Assembly (NCBI GenBank): GCA_001724265.1
Contig: MEDY01000219.1
Coordinates: forward strand, 1-48,734
Direction: 5' to 3'
Length of the DNA stretch: 48,734 bases
From: Rhizaria sp. SCN 62-66
Taxonomy: Eukaryota; Rhizaria, unplaced
Below, in pieces: positions 43,591 through 48,734 of the stretch. The position numbers were made by a program, and so were the translations under genes. The notes under the pieces are model-generated. The model made no database searches. It saw nothing but the letters and a program-made list of their open reading frames with translations, and was not told the DNA's origin. Position 1 is the stretch's first letter; every line of letters starts with the position of its first letter.

Positions 43591-44170
43591 TACACTCTAA
43601 AAAAGCGATAGGCGTAATAGGACATGCACAGAGAGGGGTGAGAGTGAGGCGAGAAGTGCATGGACAACAGAGCAAAAGGGGGAGCAGTTGGAGGTCAGCA
43701 GAGCGGCTGAATGACTCATTAGCGGAATTTCAATAAATACAATGACATGTTTACACTATGGAAAACTCTGAAAAGATACGAGATAACCCATTTGTCGGCG
43801 ATGGGAGGTACAACGAGAGGCAAACAAGGAGACATTGAGTTCTCGCCAGGTCCGAGTGCTCTCGTCTGACGTGGTTCGTAAAAATGGTCAGGCAAAGTTG
43901 AGGAAACTCGCCTCACTTTACGCGAATCAAGCTTCGTCTAAGTCTGTCAATTTTAAATCTCACTGATAGAGATAGAGCGATTGACTCGATTTCAACTCTG
44001 TCACGTTTTTGCATTTTCAGTGGTTACTGGGATAGAGCACTGCAGACACTCAGTTTCATGCTTCGTTTCCCGCCTAGCACGCCTGCCTCGCGTGCTTCTC
44101 TATCTTCCCGCTCACCGTATTCCCTGACTCAATCGCCTTCTTTTGCTGCTTTCCACAGACTTGGTCTTGC
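43591..44170. other. divergent intergenic / promoter region
   Basis: It separates a minus- and a plus-strand gene and should contain both promoters. An ATG at 44058 opens a frame (to 44351) overlapping the next gene's start in another phase, so it could act as an upstream reading frame. TTTCCACAG at 44150-44158 resembles a splice acceptor, so a leader intron is possible. No TATA box was recognised. Confidence 0.55.
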
Positions 44171-47100
44171 ATGGACTCGTCCATCGACGTCTCGTACGGC
44201 GAAGATAAGTTCGAGGACACGAACGCTCGTCCCGCGCCTCCGCGCGGCGCTTCATCGCTTGGCCCCGCACCGCCGCCGCCGCTGTCGTCCTACCCGCCCG
44301 CGCCGGTGTCCCCGCGCGCCACCGTCGAGAACGCCGGCCCCGACGGCGTGACGCCCATGGCTGGCGGCGCCGGTCCGAGCAACTTCCGTTCCGTCAGCTT
44401 CCACGGTAGAAACACCACCCTGAACAACAACATGAACGGCGCCAACAGCTTCGGCGCGACTAACAGCTACGCGCTCGACGGCTCCATGGCTGAGTCCGCG
44501 CCGCCCTCGGCGCCCGTGCCGTCCTCCGTGCCCCCGCTGCCGCTCGCGGGCCTTACACACCCCCAGCAGCAGCCGCCGCCGCAGCCCCACCACCACCACC
44601 TGCAACCTCCGCACCAGCAGCTGCCTCCCCAGCCGCCGCTTCAGCAGCAGCAAAGCTACCCACAGACGCCCCCGCGCTCGGCCACGCGCCCACAGTCCCC
44701 GGCCGCGCGCCCGCAGTCGCCCGCGCGCCTGCTCGCGCCCGCTCCCGCGCTGCCGCTGCCGCTGCCGATGCCAGCCCCCGCGCCCGCGCACTCGAGCTAT
44801 AACTATAACCCCGTCAATAACCCCATCACCAGCAGTAGCAGCAGCGGTGGCAATGGGCTGTCCCCGCGCTCGCACTACCACGCGCACTCCGTCGCCCCCA
44901 CCAACGGCTCGGGCGCCACAGGTACTGTCACAGGTACTGACGCGCCGGCGCCGCAGCACTTGCGCCACGTGCCGTTGCTGCCCAACTCGCCGCGGCCGGC
45001 CGCGTACCCCGCCGCGCCGACAGAGCCGCGGCCCGCTAATGCCGTCGCGCTGCCCACCACCGCGCAGCAGCTCCAGCACCAGCAGCAGCACTATGGTCAG
45101 TACCCGCAGCAGCAGCCGCAGCCTCAATATCAGCGGCCCCCGCAGTCGCAGTATGGACAGTCTTCGTATGCCCCGGCCTCGTCGTCGTCGTATTATGCGC
45201 CGCCGCCGCCGTCCTCGTCTCTGTCGTCGTCGTCGTCGTACATGCCCGCTTTGACCTCATCCTACTCAAGCAGCCTCGGCGGCCTCGGCGGCGTCGGGAG
45301 TTTGCCTGCGGGCGCACCTCAGCAGACGCCGCTGTCTCCGCGGTCTGCGCTCGCTCCTCTGTACCAGTCGCTCCAGCGCCAGCCCCCGATCACCGCCGCG
45401 GCCGCCGCGCCCTCGTACTACAACTCCAACCCTGCTCCAACAATCACTTCTAGCAGCATCAGCAGCAGCTACTTCGTGCCGTCCGCTGAGCCCGCTGCCG
45501 TGGACGCAATGCTCCGGCGGCCCGCGTCGCCGATCCCACCGCTCACCTCGACGCTGCGCCCGCCGCCGCTGGCGTCCCTGGCCGCGACCACGAGCTTCCA
45601 GCCCAGACTCTCCGGCCTCCCCGCCTCGGCCCCGCACAGCGGCAGCGGCGGCAGCGGCAGCGGTGGCGGCGGCGACGTGGCGCGGCTCGCGGAGGGGCTG
45701 CCGATGGACTCGGCCCTGCGCGCGCTGCTCGCCACCGGCGGCCCCGCGCCTGCGGGCTGTAGCAGCGGCGGCGGTGCACAGCAAGTGCTTTCCCCCGCGG
45801 CCGCCGAGGCCTTCACGCGGCTGCCCGCCGAGCTGCGCGCTCTGCTCACCCCCGCCGCGGCCGACGCCGTGTACAGCTCGTCTTACGCGTCGCTGCCCGC
45901 GCAGTCCGCGTTCGGCGCGCGGCAGGGGCCCGTGAGCTCGGCTGTCGGGGCCTGGGGTTCGCTACCCTTCGCGGCCACCGCGTCGGCGCCTTCCTCTGGC
46001 TACAACAGCAATAATATCGGCGGCGGTAGCGTCGGTGTTGGTGGCGCGACGAGGGAGGACGAGATCTCGGCTGCGCTGAGCGCGCTTACTCAGGCGCTTG
46101 CGAACAGCGCGGGCGACGGCAAGAGCGGCCTCCACAGTAGCATTGGCGGCTACAGCAACACCAACTCCGCCAGCGCCAGCGCCAGCGGCCCCAGAACGTC
46201 TGGCGCGGCACTGTACTCGCAGCCCGCCGACGCGCGCCCGCTGTCGCCGCGGTCCCCGCAGGCGCAATCGCTCTCCGCCGCGCTCGCCGCGCTGCTGAAG
46301 CAGAACCCGCTCGGCGGCCCCGCGCCCGCGGACTCGGCCGTGCTGAGCGGCTACAGCGGTGCAATCGGCCCCGGTCTCGGTGGCAGCGGTAGCTTTGGCG
46401 GCGGCAATGGGAGCGGCAACGGGAGCGGCGTCAGCGCGATTGCGGGCGACCCGTTCGGCCAGGAGTTCAACCTGCGCCCCGACCCGGCCGTGGTGGCGGC
46501 CTGGGCGCGCTGGATCAAGCAGTACCAAGCCAACGTCGCGTCGCACGGCTACCACACGCGTTTCAGGTCCGTCCAGTTCTTCAAGTTGTAATGCTCACAT
46601 TCTACAATTTTTTGACTTGCTTATTTTTCATTTTTCTCACTTGGATGTTTCATTCTGGTTTATTATCTAATGTTTTTCGCTTCTTTAGTGAGCTTTCGGC
46701 ACGGACCCCTCTGACTGTGCCCCACTGCCCTGTGACCCGCTTTGACGCGCTCCCGGCTCTGTCTTCGGACTTCAACGCCGCACGCGCCGCTTTTGCAGCG
46801 TCTGACGTGGCCGCGGACCTGCCGATCTGGTGCCCGCAGTGCTACCCGCTCACTGAGAACGAGGTTAAGAGCTTTTTCTCCCTTCCCGACCGCTTCCGGT
46901 ACGTCTCATCACCACGCCAGACTCTTGACTCAATACTTTTCGTAAAATTGTTTGGGAATGAGGCCATACTATTATTGTTGATTTATGTTTGATATCATAT
47001 TATTGTTCTCTGTGTTTGAGATAGCATTTCTCACTACACACTCTTCTTTCTTTGCCACCTGCGTCTTCTCTCCACACAGTTCTCTGCTTGCCCTGCCGTG

Positions 47101-48322
47101 GTCCGCGCACCCGTGGGAGCACATCTACCGCCATTTCTATCCTTCCGCGCAGTTCTTGCCGACGCTCAACTGCCCCGGCTGCGCGCAACCGCTGAACGCG
47201 TGCACGTGCGCCGCGGCGTGCGCGCATGACGACTGCGGCTTCTACACCTGCGAGCAGGAGTGCTACGCCGACGTCGGCGGCGCGCGCGCGCGGCAGCGCC
47301 TGGGCGCGGCGCTCGCGCGGCACCGCGACACGGGTATCGTGACCAACGCGGACCTCATGGCGCATCGCCAGCGGCTCGAGAAGGAGCGCCGCGCGCGTCT
47401 GCCGCGCTGCGCGCGCGAGCAGCGGCCTTCCCCCGCCGCGTTACTACGACTCGCCGCGCACGTCCGCGCGCGCGCGCACCCGGCGCTTTCATGCGAACAC
47501 ATGCCCACTGCGGGCTCGCTGCCTGCGCACCGGCTCGCGGCCCCACACGCCGCACCGGAGCCCGGTGCCGCCGCGGCCGCCGCTGCGGGGAGCAGGTTCG
47601 CGACGCAGATCGTGGCCGTGCCGCGCGGGCGCGGGAACGTGACGGTGGGCGTGGTGCTCGACAGCAAGCCGGCGCCCGCGGCCGCGGTGCCCTACGGCGC
47701 GCCGCCCCATGCACAGGCGCAGCCCTACACTCCCGCTGCCGCCGCCGCCGCCGCAGTTGCCGCGGACGCGTACGTGCGCGCTGCGGCCCGTGGCGCCGCG
47801 CGGCCGGCGTCGGCCCCCGCGGCCCGCGCCCCACAGCTGCAGCAGCAGCACCCGCAGGGCCAGTGGTTGCAGGTGGCGGCGGCGCAGACGCGCGCGATGG
47901 CCGCCGGCCACGGCGCCGCGCCTAAGGCCTTCGTCGGCCACCACCAGTCGCAGCAGCAGCGGCCGCAGCGCTGGGGCTGGGACGACGTCCCCGTCACCTT
48001 CCCCAAGCAGTCCCAACTTCAATCGCAACAACAGGTTAAGCAGGTGCGGTTCACTTCGGCGACCGCGAGCGGGCGACCGGCTCCCTGGGCGCCCCCGCAG
48101 CCGCTGGGCGTGTCAGTGGTGCCGCAGTCCAACTCCAACCCCGTCCACAGCCACCAGGCCCACAGGCAGCAGCATCAGCAGCAGCCGCGTGTGATGATGG
48201 CACAGCGCGCGTATGCGCCGGTGCCACAGGCGCTGCGGCCGTCGCAGGGCGGCGCGAGTGCGCTGGAGCGCACGCTGCCTTCGGGCGGTGTCGCGCAGCT
48301 CATGTACCAGGCACGTGGCTGA
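44171..48322 (+). CDS. Pro/Gln-rich protein with a Cys/His-rich module, function unknown
   Basis: Exons are 44171-46587, 46689-46898 and 47080-48322 (stop TGA); 1289 residues. The first 780 residues are Pro/Gln/Ser/Ala-rich and look disordered. A less biased segment starts near 784 (VVAAWARWIKQYQANVASHGYHTRF) and crosses both splice junctions into a compact module at about 806-938: WCPQC (C854, C857), then aromatic residues (PWEHIYRHFYP), LNCPGC (C907, C910), C917, C919, C923, H925, C928, C933 and C937. The number and pairing of Cys/His suggest zinc binding. The tail is Ala/Gln-rich. I do not recognise the family. The module is encoded across three exons and both junctions are phase 2, which restores a smooth sequence (KF-ELSAR and RFR-SLLALPW). 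The long disordered part with a small metal-binding-like domain would suit a scaffold or regulatory protein, but this is a guess. Confidence 0.8.
46588..46688 (+). other. intron 1 (101 nt) of the Cys/His gene
   Basis: It begins GTAATG rather than GTACGT and ends TTCTTTAG; it is AT- and T-rich. Splicing in phase 2 gives Lys-Phe-Glu-Leu at the junction. Unspliced, the frame stops at once (TAA at 46589-46591). Confidence 0.8.
46899..47079 (+). other. intron 2 (181 nt) of the Cys/His gene
   Basis: It begins GTACGT and ends CTCCACACAG, is AT-rich with a pyrimidine tract before the acceptor, and joins the Arg codon CG-T in phase 2. Confidence 0.9.
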
Positions 48323-48638
48323 ATCCAATGTCCAATCCAGGACTTGCTAACCCATGTGAGCAAGAATCTGTGCGCCCTTTGTGAGTGTTGAGTCTGATTG
48401 CAGTTGCGATGTATATTTGTCATTCCTATTTTGTTTTTGTTTTTGTTGTCGTCCTAACCACGAATGCTCTGCACGATGTGTGATTTTATGAATGCGCGCG
48501 AGTGTTGGTGTGAGTTTTTTTTTGGTGTCGAGTACAAACAGTCCATGTTCGATATGTCACAACCGACATTTAGCATAAAACACCAAGTCTCACAGGCTCA
48601 CACTGGGACAAACACCACCCATGGTCGTTTCGGGCGGG
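48323..48638. other. intergenic, 3' flank and upstream promoter DNA
   Basis: The 3' flank of the Cys/His gene with T-rich runs near 48431-48448 and 48517-48523, followed by DNA leading to a TATA box. No gene was seen. Confidence 0.6.
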
Positions 48639-48646
48639 TATATAAA
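48639..48646 (+). promoter_or_regulatory. TATA box of a gene lying to the right
   Basis: TATATAAA is preceded by GGGCGGG and followed by GG, a textbook core promoter arrangement. Transcription would be expected to start around 48670, where a pyrimidine-rich stretch leads into AT-rich leader-like DNA. The gene itself is outside the window. Confidence 0.6.
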
Positions 48647-48734
48647 GGTGGCGTTTCCTGTGTACACAGACTTCTCTTTTCTGTGAAAACAACAATAACA
48701 ATTTATAATATCAGAAACACAGTATATAATTCGA

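Overview
This is a piece of a eukaryotic nuclear genome, most likely from a free-living protist. Coding DNA is very GC-rich and alanine/serine/glutamine-rich, and it alternates with clearly AT-richer intergenic DNA. There are seven supportable spliceosomal introns (53-246 nt, mostly starting GTACGT), a mitochondrial-type GTPase, and typical eukaryotic domains (FHA, acyl-CoA-binding, kinesin-like, VPS9, START, TPR-Hsp70). I cannot name the lineage from sequence alone. No rRNA, tRNA, transposon or CRISPR was seen.

Layout. 1-2332 (-): EngB/GTPBP8-type GTPase, cut by the window edge. 2934-10436 (-): 2500-residue FHA protein. 10875-12745 (-): membrane-anchored acyl-CoA-binding/ankyrin protein with a three-codon first exon. 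13356-19937 (+): kinesin-like protein with a degenerate motor. 21004-30410 (+): VPS9-START protein of about 3090 residues. 31003-37340 (+): unrecognised Q/A/S-rich protein. 38348-40696 (-): TPR-Hsp70 fusion. 41788-43590 (-): secreted or luminal Cys-rich protein in three exons. 44171-48322 (+): Pro/Gln-rich protein with a Cys/His-rich module in three exons. A TATA box at 48639 points to a further gene to the right. The genes are not obviously one pathway. Several (VPS9-START, acyl-CoA-binding) concern membranes and lipids; others concern chaperoning or the cytoskeleton.

Main observation. Three long reading frames (13356-19937, 21004-30410, 31003-37340) are each interrupted by in-frame TAG codons, five in all, never by TAA or TGA, and the coding character continues in the same frame on both sides. 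Two of the TAGs sit inside Gln-rich stretches (CAA CAG CAG TAG CAG; CAG GTG CAG TCT TAG GCA CAG). Two more lie within a kinesin-like domain whose similarity continues across them. None of the eight complete genes ends in TAG (five TAA, three TGA). The simplest reading is that UAG is a sense codon here, probably glutamine, with UAA and UGA as the only stops. Efficient read-through, tiny unrecognised introns or sequence errors are the alternatives.
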